Source: Candidatus Omnitrophota bacterium
GTDB lineage: Bacteria; Omnitrophota; Gorgyraeia; Gygaellales; Profunditerraquicolaceae
Length of the DNA: 8,656 bases
NCBI GenBank assembly: GCA_028719265.1
Contig: JAQUKF010000047.1
Coordinates: forward strand, 1 to 8,656
Direction: 5' to 3'
The number at the start of each line of letters is the position of its first letter. The stretch's first letter is position 1. A program made the position numbers and the translations under genes. A model generated the notes under the pieces. It was given only the letters and a program-made list of their open reading frames with translations, was not told the origin of the DNA and ran no database searches. Positions 1-6,935 of this stretch are shown here, one piece after another.

Positions 1-1307
1 TGCGTCATTTCTCAGGGTTGAGCCGCCTGAATTTCTCGGTGGACACCAATTTTTACCCGCTTGGTTCCTGCACTATGAAATATAACCCCAAGTTTACGGA
101 AAATATTGCCGCCATGGAAGGCTTTAGTGTCCTTCATCCCCTGCTGCCTCAGCTTTTAGGAGGGGGGATGCTTGCCCAGGGGGCACTGGAAGTGTTATAC
201 AATATGGAGAAGCTGCTTTGCGAGATAACCGGCATGGCCGCCTTTACTACCCAGCCGCTTGCCGGGGCTCACGGGGAATTGACCGGGGTTATGCTTATTG
301 CCGCCTATCATAAGCATAACGGGGAACGCAGGAAATACGTCATTATACCGGATTCTTCACATGGGACCAATCCGGCAAGCGCCGCGATTGCCGGTTATAA
401 TGTTGTGGTCATCCCGACAGATAAGGATGGTTTCCTGGATATGCAAGCGTACAAGAAGGCCTTGAGCCGGGAAACCGCGGCGGTTATGCTCACCTGCCCG
501 GATACCCTTGGGTTTTTTAATCCCAGGATAAAAGAGATTGCCGACCTTGCGCATAAGGCAGGGGCGCTTATGTATTATGATGGGGCAAATCTCAATGCCA
601 TACTCGGGAAATGCCGGCCGGCGGATATCGGTTTTGATGTTGTGCACCTTAACCTGCATAAGACTTTTGCCACTCCTCACGGAGGAGGCGGTCCGGGATC
701 AGGGCCGGTAGGTGTATGCGAAAAGCTGGCGGATTTCCTCCCGGTATCCAGGGTTATGCGGCGGGCCGACGGCACATTTGCCCTGGATTACCAGAAAAGA
801 AAATCCATAGGGTACATCGCCCCGTTCTACGGGAATTTCGGAGTGATCCTTAAGGCTTACGCCTATATATTGAAATTAGGAAAGAAAGGACTTATTCAGG
901 TCAGCGAGAACGCGGTCTTAAGCGCCAACTACTGTCTTAGCCGGCTCAAGGATTATTATCCTCCTGCTTATGGAAAGAATTGCATGCATGAATGCGTGCT
1001 CTCAGCGGAGAAACAGCTGGAGCGGGGGGTTCATGCCCTGGACATAGCCAAATATCTTATCGATAAAGGGTTCCATCCGCCGACCATCTATTTTCCCTTG
1101 ATCATAAAGGAAGCAATGATGATCGAGCCTACGGAGACTGAGAGCAAGGAGACGCTGGATGCCTTTATCGAGGCGATGATCGAGGCGGCAAAACTTGCTG
1201 AAACGAACCCTGAGGTATTGCATAACGCCCCGCTTTCCATGCCGGTCAAGCGGCTGGATGAGACCAGGGCCGCCCGCCAGCCTGACCTGCGCTGGCAGCC
1301 AAAATAA
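1..1307 (+). CDS. gcvPB: Glycine dehydrogenase (decarboxylating) subunit 2, 5'-truncated by the window edge
   Basis: This is the PLP-binding subunit of the two-subunit P-protein of the glycine cleavage system. It decarboxylates glycine and passes the aminomethyl group to the lipoyl arm of GcvH in the cytoplasm. The frame is open from base 3, reading RHFSGLSRLNF, so the TTG at 18 is not the start; the true start lies upstream and roughly 50-60 residues are missing. Family hallmarks are YPLGSCTMKYNPKF near the visible start, SSHGTNPASAA, the PLP-lysine segment HLNLHKTF (Lys codon 660-662), the glycine loop HGGGGPGSGP right after it, and EPTETES near the C-terminus. The stop is at 1305-1307, and the lipoate-attachment gene starts 4 bp later, pointing to one transcript. 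Subunit 1 (gcvPA), gcvH and gcvT are probably upstream but not visible. Family assignment is very secure. Confidence 0.96.
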   Translation, partial: RHFSGLSRLNFSVDTNFYPLGSCTMKYNPKFTENIAAMEGFSVLHPLLPQLLGGGMLAQGALEVLYNMEKLLCEITGMAAFTTQPLAGAHGELTGVMLIAAYHKHNGERRKYVIIPDSSHGTNPASAAIAGYNVVVIPTDKDGFLDMQAYKKALSRETAAVMLTCPDTLGFFNPRIKEIADLAHKAGALMYYDGANLNAILGKCRPADIGFDVVHLNLHKTFATPHGGGGPGSGPVGVCEKLADFLPVSRVMRRADGTFALDYQKRKSIGYIAPFYGNFGVILKAYAYILKLGKKGLIQVSENAVLSANYCLSRLKDYYPPAYGKNCMHECVLSAEKQLERGVHALDIAKYLIDKGFHPPTIYFPLIIKEAMMIEPTETESKETLDAFIEAMIEAAKLAETNPEVLHNAPLSMPVKRLDETRAARQPDLRWQPK

Positions 1308-1311
1308 AAAT

Positions 1312-2055
1312 ATGAAGACATTCAGGCTTATCCGTTCCCGGGCCGCGGGCGCCGGATATAACATGGCGCTGGACAAGGAAATCTTCTTTCGTTATATGCA
1401 GGAAGGAGTGCCGGTGTTGCGTATATACGAGTGGCGGTCTCCTTCATTGACATACGGTATCTCGCAGGATCCTCAAGAATATATTGATCTGGATAAGTGC
1501 GCGCGCGACGGGGTGGAGGTCGCGCAGAGGGTTACCGGCGGCGGAGTGCTTTTTCATGACCGCGAAATTACCTACAGCCTGGTTTGTTCGAAAGACGACA
1601 TAGGCGAGGACAGGAAGGTCTTTGTTTCATACCGCGCGATTTGCGCCTTCCTGATCAATTTCTATAGATCGCTTGGCCTGGACGCCGTATTTGCGCTTGA
1701 GGCCGACGGATTCAGGAACAGGTCTATGCCGCATCAGTTGTGTAGCGCCTCCCATGAGAAATTCGACATTGTGATCGGTGGAAGAAAAATAGGCGGCAAT
1801 GCCCAGAAGCGCAGCCGTCAGGTCATATTCCAGCATGGTTCCATACCGCTTGGGATCGACTGGGATTTCCTGCGCCGTTACGTCTATTCGCTGCCGGAAG
1901 ATATCTCTTTGACAGCTACCTCTTTGAATGAGGAACTGGGAGGATTTACGGATAAGCAGGTTCTTGAGCAAAAACTTATCGATTCTTTTGCTCAAGCCTA
2001 TGGGGTAAATTTTAAAGACATGGATAACCCATGCGAGGTTTTGCCGGTTAGATGA
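1312..2055 (+). CDS. Lipoate-protein ligase A / octanoyltransferase LipM family protein
   Basis: This 247-residue member of the LplA/LipB/LipM fold attaches octanoate or lipoate to lipoyl domains such as GcvH. RVTGGGVLFHD (73-83) is the family acyl-pocket motif, and GGRKIGGNAQKR (156-167) carries the catalytic Lys159. QHGSI follows at 174-178. Cys144, in HQLCSASHEK, sits about 15 residues before that Lys, where LipM-type octanoyltransferases carry their acyl-thioester cysteine; E. coli-type ligases lack it. I therefore infer LipM-like octanoyl transfer, which fits lipA directly downstream, but a lipoate ligase cannot be excluded. The protein is a little shorter than typical LipM (about 280 aa). 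I chose ATG 1312, 4 bp after the gcvPB stop. No clear Shine-Dalgarno precedes it, only an A-rich stretch, so translation may depend on re-initiation. An in-frame extension to 1195 overlaps gcvPB and has no family similarity. Confidence 0.88.
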   Translation: MKTFRLIRSRAAGAGYNMALDKEIFFRYMQEGVPVLRIYEWRSPSLTYGISQDPQEYIDLDKCARDGVEVAQRVTGGGVLFHDREITYSLVCSKDDIGEDRKVFVSYRAICAFLINFYRSLGLDAVFALEADGFRNRSMPHQLCSASHEKFDIVIGGRKIGGNAQKRSRQVIFQHGSIPLGIDWDFLRRYVYSLPEDISLTATSLNEELGGFTDKQVLEQKLIDSFAQAYGVNFKDMDNPCEVLPVR

Positions 2056-2141
2056 ATTATTGAGAAACCGGATTGCCTGTCGTGGTTATGGGAGCATTAG
2101 AGTAAGTATTTGTTTTTTAACTTATTGTATTGGAATATGTT

Positions 2142-3041
2142 ATGGACAACGTCTTGAATAAAGCGAAGAGGCCGGAGTGGCTCAATAAGAAAATTTCCCT
2201 TAAAGACTGCAGCCACGTTAAGGAACTGCTTAAGGATTTGCGGCTGCATACGGTCTGCGAAGAGGCACTTTGCCCGAATATGGGGGAATGTTTTGGCAAG
2301 CGCCAGGCGACATTCATAATACTTGGCGCAATCTGCACGCGCGCCTGCCGTTTCTGCGGCGTGGCCAAAGGAAACCCGCTTTTCCCGGATACCGATGAAC
2401 CTAAGCGTATTGTCGAGGCCGTGAAAAGGATGGGGTTAAGGCATGTGGTGATTACCAGCGTTACCCGTGATGATTTACCTGAGGGGGGAGCGGCGGCATT
2501 TGCCGAGATCATTTTGCGGCTGCGTGATGAATTAGACGGAAAGGTTACGGTTGAGACGCTTGTTCCGGATTTCAAGTCGGAGCGTGGGCCGTTGAGCATC
2601 CTTGCTGATGCCCGTCCGGACATTTTTGCCCATAACATAGAGACAGTGCCCGGGCTGTATAAAGAATTAAGACCTGTAGCTGCTTCTTACGGGACATCCC
2701 TGGGGGTTTTGCGGAATTTCAAGGAGTTTTCCTCCGGGGCCCTGATCAAATCCGGGTTGATGGTCGGGTTAGGGGAAGCAAAAGATGAGGTTCTTGAGGT
2801 GTTTAAAGATCTGTTTGATGCCGGGTGCCGCTTATTGAGCATCGGGCAGTATCTTGCTCCGAGCCTGAATCATTATCCGGTAAAGGAATATATCAGCCCT
2901 GAGCAGTTCGATTATTACAGGAAAGAAGCCGAGGGGATGGGGTTTTATCATGTGGAGAGCGGTCCGTACGTGCGCAGCTCTTATAAGGCCGAGGATTATC
3001 TGAATGACGGAAGGCTTCAGGGCAGGGTGAGCGGTTTATGA
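2142..3041 (+). CDS. lipA: Lipoyl synthase (radical SAM)
   Basis: LipA inserts two sulfur atoms into protein-bound octanoyl groups to make the lipoyl cofactor, using S-adenosylmethionine and two [4Fe-4S] clusters. In the 299-residue product the auxiliary-cluster cysteines are C39, C44 and C50 (C-x4-C-x5-C), the radical-SAM cluster is C65, C69 and C72 (CTRACRFC), and the C-terminal RSSY motif that ligates the auxiliary cluster is at 278-281. TSVTRDDLPEGGA (105-117) is also diagnostic, and length is normal. ATG 2142 is preceded by a weak GGAA at 2132-2135; an in-frame TTG at 2130 is the alternative start. The gene lies 86 bp after the lipM-like gene, so it may share its transcript. Its TGA overlaps the ATG of the next gene. 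Together with gcvPB and the LipM-like gene it forms a lipoylation module for glycine cleavage. Confidence 0.96.
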   Translation: MDNVLNKAKRPEWLNKKISLKDCSHVKELLKDLRLHTVCEEALCPNMGECFGKRQATFIILGAICTRACRFCGVAKGNPLFPDTDEPKRIVEAVKRMGLRHVVITSVTRDDLPEGGAAAFAEIILRLRDELDGKVTVETLVPDFKSERGPLSILADARPDIFAHNIETVPGLYKELRPVAASYGTSLGVLRNFKEFSSGALIKSGLMVGLGEAKDEVLEVFKDLFDAGCRLLSIGQYLAPSLNHYPVKEYISPEQFDYYRKEAEGMGFYHVESGPYVRSSYKAEDYLNDGRLQGRVSGL

Positions 3042-3976
3042 AGATATTCGTTACGGGGGCAACAGGGTTTATCGGGAGGTTCCTCGTCGAAGAGCTGTTT
3101 CGGCGCGGATATTCCGATATAACCGCGCTGGCGCGCAAGACATCGGATATTTCCTTTTTAAAAAAGCTTGGCGCAAAGATCGTTGTCGGCGATATAACCG
3201 ATGAATCGTCTTTAAATTCCGCAGGCGTCGGATACGACGCTGTTTTCCATTGCGCGGCCTCGATAAATAATTACGACAGAAAAGCCCTCCGCAGGGCGAA
3301 TGTATCCGGAACCGAGAATGTATTCCGTTGGGCCGCCGGGCATAAGATAAAAAAAATGATTTATGTCAGTTCCGTATCGGTAAATTCGGTGAATACCGAT
3401 GTCCCCCTTAGCGAAGAGCTGCCGTATGGAGTAACAAGCAGCTATGGCGCATCTAAGCTGGAGGCTGAAAAAATAGCCGTGCGTTTCCGGGATTCCGGCT
3501 TGCCGACGGTTATTGTCAGGCCCGCTATAGTTTATGGAGAGGGGGAGCCGCACTGGATGCCGTTATTGGGGAGGTTTATGCGTCTTAGGTTCTGTTTCCT
3601 TCCTGCCTGCGGCAGTTCCCTGTTGCATATGGTATCGGTCAGGAATGTGGCCGATTGCCTGGTTTCCTGTTTCGAAGACGACCGCGCCCTGGGGAAGATC
3701 TTTAATATCGCCGACAGCCGCGCATTGACTATCCGTCAACTCCTGGGGATTATGGCCGGCTGCCTGGGTGTTCCGGTGCCCGCGCTGCTGCCGCGCCCTA
3801 TTGCGGAGAAGGCGCTCAAGCTGCCTTTTGCGGATAAGTGCATGGGGCATTTGTTGAAGGACCGCGTTTACAGCACGGAGAGATTGAAAGAGGAGATTGG
3901 ATTTATCCCCAAATATGACGTAACCATGGAGTTTGCGCTCGCAGCGTTGTTCCTGCGCGCGAAGAAGTATAAATGA
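3038..3976 (+). CDS. NAD(P)-dependent epimerase/dehydratase family protein (extended SDR)
   Basis: This 312-residue extended short-chain dehydrogenase has an N-terminal Rossmann nucleotide-binding motif GATGFIG (7-13), an acidic GDIT segment (51-54), the FHCAA strand (70-74), the YVSSVSV catalytic-serine strand (109-115), and the active-site YxxxK as Y136-GAS-K140. RPAIVYGEGEP (161-171) is typical of nucleotide-sugar epimerases and 3-beta-hydroxysteroid-dehydrogenase-like members. The substrate cannot be read from sequence; sugar-nucleotide, polyketide/isoprenoid or aldehyde substrates are all possible. Its ATG overlaps the lipA stop (ATGA at 3038-3041), so the two are probably translationally coupled. 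No member of this family is known to me in lipoate synthesis, so the link may be transcriptional only. Confidence 0.9.
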   Translation: MKIFVTGATGFIGRFLVEELFRRGYSDITALARKTSDISFLKKLGAKIVVGDITDESSLNSAGVGYDAVFHCAASINNYDRKALRRANVSGTENVFRWAAGHKIKKMIYVSSVSVNSVNTDVPLSEELPYGVTSSYGASKLEAEKIAVRFRDSGLPTVIVRPAIVYGEGEPHWMPLLGRFMRLRFCFLPACGSSLLHMVSVRNVADCLVSCFEDDRALGKIFNIADSRALTIRQLLGIMAGCLGVPVPALLPRPIAEKALKLPFADKCMGHLLKDRVYSTERLKEEIGFIPKYDVTMEFALAALFLRAKKYK

Positions 3977-3983
3977 AATACCG

Positions 3984-3989
3984 TATAAT
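3984..3989 (+). promoter_or_regulatory. Possible -10 box upstream of thyX
   Basis: A perfect TATAAT lies 33 bp before the thyX start in the short gap after the epimerase gene. I see no convincing -35 hexamer 16-18 bp upstream and no TGn extension, so this may be a weak or activator-dependent promoter, or chance in an AT-rich gap. Confidence 0.3.
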
Positions 3990-4008
3990 ATCATATTTTA
4001 CCTTTTGG

Positions 4009-4016
4009 AAGGAGAT
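4009..4016 (+). promoter_or_regulatory. Strong Shine-Dalgarno for thyX that fixes a GTG start
   Basis: AAGGAGAT is a near-perfect anti-16S match. The AAGGAG core ends 7 nt before GTG 4022. The ATG overlapping the end of this site (4015-4017) opens a frame that stops after four codons, so GTG 4022 is the start of thyX. Confidence 0.8.
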
Positions 4017-4021
4017 GGATA

Positions 4022-4747
4022 GTGCCTAAGGCAAAACTTAACGTAAAATTGCTGGATTTGACCAGCGAACCGCTGGCTTTGATTTATTCCGCTTGCCGCC
4101 AGTGTTATTCCGAGCAGTTCGCCGGAGATATCTTTGAGAAGATAAAGGATAATAAGGAAAAACAGGCGGAGTTCATCAAAAAGATAGTTGCCTCCGGGCA
4201 TGAAAGCCCCCTGGAGCATGTAAAATTCACTTTTGCCATCGAGGGAGTTTCCCGGGCATTGACCCATCAGCTTGTACGGCATCGTTTGGCTTCTTATTCC
4301 CAGCAGAGCCAGCGTTATGTCAAAGAGAGTGATTTTGACTATATTATTCCGCCTTCCATAGAGGCTAATCCCGCAGCCAAAAAGGAGTTTGAGAAGGCAA
4401 TGGATTCCATCCAGAAGAGTTATACCAGGATATCCGGCCTCCTGGCGGAGAAGGGTTTGAGCGGAGAGGCGGCCAATCAGGACGCGCGTTTTGTCCTGCC
4501 TCAAGCATCCGAAACAAAGATCATTGTTACGATGAATTGCCGCGAATTACTGCTTTTTTTTAAGCATCGTTGTTGTTCGCGCGCGCAATGGGAGATACGC
4601 AAGCTGGCGGAGAAGATGCTGGCGGATTGCAGGAGGTATCTTCCGTTGTTGTTTTCGCAGGCAGGGGCCAAGTGCGTCAGTTTGGGTTTTTGTCCTGAAG
4701 GCGCGCGTTTTTCCTGCGGCAGGTTCCCGGTAAAAAAAGGCAAATGA
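4022..4747 (+). CDS. thyX: Flavin-dependent thymidylate synthase ThyX
   Basis: ThyX makes dTMP from dUMP using methylenetetrahydrofolate, NADPH and FAD, replacing ThyA. The 241-residue product has the ThyX signature RHRX7S at R86-H87-R88 to S96 (RHRLASYSQQS), the HESPLEH segment (60-66), and the ARFVLP loop with Arg156. Three cysteines near the end (C218, C224 and C232 in CVSLGFCPEGARFSCG) give a short cysteine-rich tail that recalls anaerobe ThyX proteins. The GTG start is supported by the Shine-Dalgarno at 4009-4016. The gene follows the epimerase after 45 bp, and its TGA overlaps the cbiQ ATG. An 8-T run at 4554-4561 sits inside the reading frame. Upstream glycine cleavage produces the methylene-folate that ThyX consumes, a plausible but unproven link. 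Confidence 0.96.
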   Translation: MPKAKLNVKLLDLTSEPLALIYSACRQCYSEQFAGDIFEKIKDNKEKQAEFIKKIVASGHESPLEHVKFTFAIEGVSRALTHQLVRHRLASYSQQSQRYVKESDFDYIIPPSIEANPAAKKEFEKAMDSIQKSYTRISGLLAEKGLSGEAANQDARFVLPQASETKIIVTMNCRELLLFFKHRCCSRAQWEIRKLAEKMLADCRRYLPLLFSQAGAKCVSLGFCPEGARFSCGRFPVKKGK

Positions 4748-5550
4748 AGGATAACGGCCTGTTGTCGTTTCTTAAGGATTCGTTGTTTTCCGAGGAGTGC
4801 GCCTTAAGAGGCGGGCTCCTGCAGTCGCTGGATCCAAGGATAAAGGTCCTTGGCTTTGCGCTTATCCTTGTGTCGGCGTTACTGGCAAGGAGCATCGGTT
4901 TTATCTTTTGCCTGTACCTGTTGAGTTTATGCCTTGCTCTTTTTTCCGGTATAAAGTTAGGTTTTTTCTTAAAACGCACATGGGTGTTCATCCCGTTGTT
5001 TTCTTTGATCATAGGGCTTCCCGCCTTGTTCAGTAATTTTACTCCCGGCGAAGAGTTGCTGCGTATTAACCTGGGAAGTTTTAGCCCGGCGATCAGCGTT
5101 AGCGGGGTTCTTACCTTTTCTTTATTTGTTCTGCGTGTTGCTGCGACAGTGTCTTTTGCCGTGCTTTTGAGCATGACCATGCGGCATTTCCAACTGCTTA
5201 AAGTCCTGCGTATTTTCGGCATCCCCCAGGTATTCGTGATGGTCCTAGGCATATGCTACCGGTACCTGTATCTTCTCGTAGAGATCGTCGAGAATACTTA
5301 TCTTGCCGTAAGGAGCAGGGTGGGAGCGGGTTTGCACTACAGGGCGGGCCAGCAGGTAGCCGGGTGGAATATAGCCTTTTTATGGATGCGTTCGTACCGT
5401 TTGAGCGAAAATGTTTACATGGCGATGCTTTCCCGCGGCTACAGGGGGCAGGTGCATGTGCTGGAAGATTTTAAAACAGGATTAAAGGATTGGCTGTGGT
5501 TAATATTTACGGCAGCATTGATAATATGCACACTCCGCTTTTTTCATTAA
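4744..5550 (+). CDS. cbiQ: ECF transporter T component, CbiQ/EcfT family (cobalt/nickel type)
   Basis: This 268-residue integral membrane coupling protein of an energy-coupling-factor ABC transporter begins with the family-typical LDPRIKVLGF (29-38). Hydrophobic segments lie at about 34-66, 80-98, 117-145, 160-182 and 248-266. It carries the cytoplasmic coupling motifs AVRSR (188-192) and AMLSRGYRG (227-235), which contact the ATPase subunits. ATG 4744 overlaps the thyX stop by 4 bp (ATGA), and an AAAGG at 4736-4740 sits only 3 nt upstream, so coupling to thyX translation is likely. The end overlaps the start of the ATPase gene. Cobalt or nickel as substrate is inferred from the His-rich partner; a vitamin ECF system is the alternative, because no CbiM/CbiN or S component is visible. 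Confidence 0.9.
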   Translation: MKDNGLLSFLKDSLFSEECALRGGLLQSLDPRIKVLGFALILVSALLARSIGFIFCLYLLSLCLALFSGIKLGFFLKRTWVFIPLFSLIIGLPALFSNFTPGEELLRINLGSFSPAISVSGVLTFSLFVLRVAATVSFAVLLSMTMRHFQLLKVLRIFGIPQVFVMVLGICYRYLYLLVEIVENTYLAVRSRVGAGLHYRAGQQVAGWNIAFLWMRSYRLSENVYMAMLSRGYRGQVHVLEDFKTGLKDWLWLIFTAALIICTLRFFH

Positions 5551-6341
5551 AAGATGTCTGGTTTTCTTACCTGGGGAAGATCCCGGCTTTATCGGGAGTA
5601 GATATCGATATTTACCCGGGACAGAAAGTTTCCTTGGTCGGGGCGAACGGTTCGGGAAAGTCCACTTTGCTGCATTTACTTGACGGGTTGATTTTTGCGG
5701 ACCGCGGAAGTGTAAGTTTTTTGGCAAAGAGACTTGAGGCAAAGGCATTTGCCGATGAGAAATTCGACCGGGAGTTCAGGCGCAGGGTGGGATTTGTTTT
5801 CCAAAACCCGGATGTGCAGTTGTTTTGCCCTACCGTCAAAGAGGATATTGTTTTTGGCCCGCTGCACCTCGGTTTTGAAAAGAATGAGATTTCAAGAAGG
5901 CTGGAGAAGATAATCGGGATCCTGGATATCGGAAGCCTGCTGGACAGGTCGGCGCATCAGTTGAGCGTAGGCGAAAAACGCAAAGTGGCTATCGCCTCTA
6001 CCCTGATCATCGAGCCGGATATTCTTATATTCGATGAGCCTACCGCCGGGCTTGACCCGCAGACCTCCAGGAAGATAATTGACTTGCTTGTCGACAGGAG
6101 CCTGGAATCAAGGACAGTGATTACCTCAACGCACGACCTGCACATAGTTGAGGAGATATCGGATGTGGTTTGTGTCCTTGGGCAGAAGGGAAGGATAATA
6201 CGTTCCGGTCAGCCGGGTTCCATATTGTCGGATGCGGATTTGCTTGCCGAGAATAACCTGGCGCATATTCACAGCCACAGGCATAAAGATAAGGTGCATG
6301 TGCATGAACATGCGCATTCGGAACACCATAGCCAGGAGTAG
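5526..6341 (+). CDS. cbiO: ECF transporter ATP-binding component, CbiO family, with His-rich C-terminal tail
   Basis: This ABC ATPase drives the CbiQ-type transporter. In the 271-residue product from ATG 5526: Walker A GANGSGKST (39-47), Q-loop FQNPDVQLF (92-100), signature LSVGEKRK (146-153), Walker B ILIFDEPTAGLDP (166-178) and the H-loop STHD (201-204, His203). Residues 247-268 hold ten histidines in alternating pattern (HIHSHRH, then HVHEHAHSEHH), expected to bind Ni2+, Co2+ or Zn2+; this is the main reason to prefer a metal substrate. The start is uncertain. ATG 5526 gives a family-typical N-terminus (MHTPLFSLKD) but a poor ribosome site and a 25-bp overlap with cbiQ. GTG 5496 has AAAGGA at 5484-5489 with 6-nt spacing and would add ten residues; TTG 5490 is a third option. 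The cupin gene follows 4 bp after the stop. Confidence 0.92.
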   Translation: MHTPLFSLKDVWFSYLGKIPALSGVDIDIYPGQKVSLVGANGSGKSTLLHLLDGLIFADRGSVSFLAKRLEAKAFADEKFDREFRRRVGFVFQNPDVQLFCPTVKEDIVFGPLHLGFEKNEISRRLEKIIGILDIGSLLDRSAHQLSVGEKRKVAIASTLIIEPDILIFDEPTAGLDPQTSRKIIDLLVDRSLESRTVITSTHDLHIVEEISDVVCVLGQKGRIIRSGQPGSILSDADLLAENNLAHIHSHRHKDKVHVHEHAHSEHHSQE

Positions 6342-6345
6342 CGAT

Positions 6346-6681
6346 ATGAGAAAATGCAATTATTCGTCAGGGGTTTTTTCCGTGGAACTTAAGGGCAGGC
6401 AGAGATTTTTGCGTTTGTTTGGGGAATCCAGCAAGCCCCGCGGGATCTGCAGCGGCTTTGTGACTTTGAAAAAAGGGGAGTCTATAGGTAAACATAACAC
6501 CCGTAACAAAGAGGAGGCCCTGGTTATTTTGCAAGGGCAGGCAGATGTCCTGTGGGGCAGGCGCTCAAGGCTTAAGGTAAAGAAAAACTGTTTTGTTTAT
6601 ATACCTCCCCGCACAGAGCATGATGTCAGGAATACGGGTAAGGGCGGGTTGAAATACATTTATCTTACCGCCCGTCACTAA
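6346..6681 (+). CDS. Small cupin-domain protein
   Basis: This is a 111-residue single-domain cupin of unassigned function. Cupin motif 1 is recognisable as GESIGKHNTRNKEEALVILQ (44-63): His50 and Glu56 or Glu57 are candidate metal ligands, but the second His of the usual HxH is Thr52. Motif 2 is IPPRTEHDVRNTG (86-98) with His92. Such proteins often bind a divalent metal and act in sugar or small-molecule sensing or isomerisation; none of these roles can be chosen here. ATG 6346 has GGAG at 6335-6338 with 7-nt spacing and lies 4 bp after the cbiO stop, so the gene is the likely last member of the thyX-cbiQ-cbiO transcript. A longer in-frame reading from 6232 overlaps the His-rich tail of cbiO and is rejected. 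The stop is followed after 2 bp by palindromic repeat copy 1. Confidence 0.85.
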   Translation: MRKCNYSSGVFSVELKGRQRFLRLFGESSKPRGICSGFVTLKKGESIGKHNTRNKEEALVILQGQADVLWGRRSRLKVKKNCFVYIPPRTEHDVRNTGKGGLKYIYLTARH

Positions 6682-6683
6682 CT

Positions 6684-6801
6684 CAAGACGCTTTCGCTAT
6701 CCCATTATTTGCGTTGAAGTTGCAAAACAATTCTTTGGGCTCCGGCAGAAGGAATTGTTTTGTAATCCAATGAAATTGAATGAGTTATGGAGAGCGTCTT
6801 G
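6684..6801. repeat. 118-bp imperfect palindromic element, copy 1
   Basis: The ends are an exact 9-bp inverted repeat (CAAGACGCT at 6684-6692, AGCGTCTTG at 6793-6801). The core is an exact 11-bp inverted repeat (CAAAACAATTC at 6723-6733, GAATTGTTTTG at 6752-6762). Both share the same symmetry axis, between 6742 and 6743, so the arms have no net insertions. The zone between the two repeats pairs only partly. A second copy lies at 7796-7913, same length and about 90% identical. The element begins 2 bp after the cupin stop codon. It has no gene of its own; it reads as a MITE-like or REP-like dispersed element, possibly folding in the 3' untranslated RNA. No uridine run follows it, so it is not a classical intrinsic terminator. 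Confidence 0.9.
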
Positions 6802-6814
6802 GTATTAAAATTTC

Positions 6815-6842
6815 TTGCATTGCGATATTATTATTGTAGAAT
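6815..6842 (+). promoter_or_regulatory. Predicted sigma70-type promoter before the PilZ gene
   Basis: TTGCAT (6815-6820) and TAGAAT (6837-6842) are separated by 16 bp in an AT-rich stretch starting 14 bp after repeat copy 1. A start near 6849 would leave a leader of about 87 nt before the PilZ gene. I see no known riboswitch pattern in the leader. Prediction from consensus only. Confidence 0.5.
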
Positions 6843-6935
6843 AAACTCATAAGGTAATTCTTCTTCGAGCTCTCCGGCGGTATATGTTCTTGAATGTGAG
6901 ATGGGATTTTGGGTCTTTAGAAAAGGTATCCGCGG

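Noticed and set aside
1195..1311. N-terminal extension of the lipoate-attachment gene
   Set aside because: It overlaps gcvPB in another frame, and the family N-terminus begins at ATG 1312.
2056..2141. Promoter or riboswitch in the gap before lipA
   Set aside because: The best hexamer pair has 19-bp spacing and poor matches, and no known riboswitch pattern is visible.
4677..5252. 191-codon minus-strand open frame, and a similar 173-codon one at 2117-2638
   Set aside because: They lie antisense to cbiQ and lipA, whose family motifs are unambiguous, and the translations show no recognisable domain.
6232..6345. N-terminal extension of the cupin gene
   Set aside because: It overlaps the His-rich end of cbiO in another frame, and ATG 6346 has a good Shine-Dalgarno.
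6843..6935. c-di-GMP riboswitch in the PilZ leader
   Set aside because: The conserved GEMM core sequences are not present.
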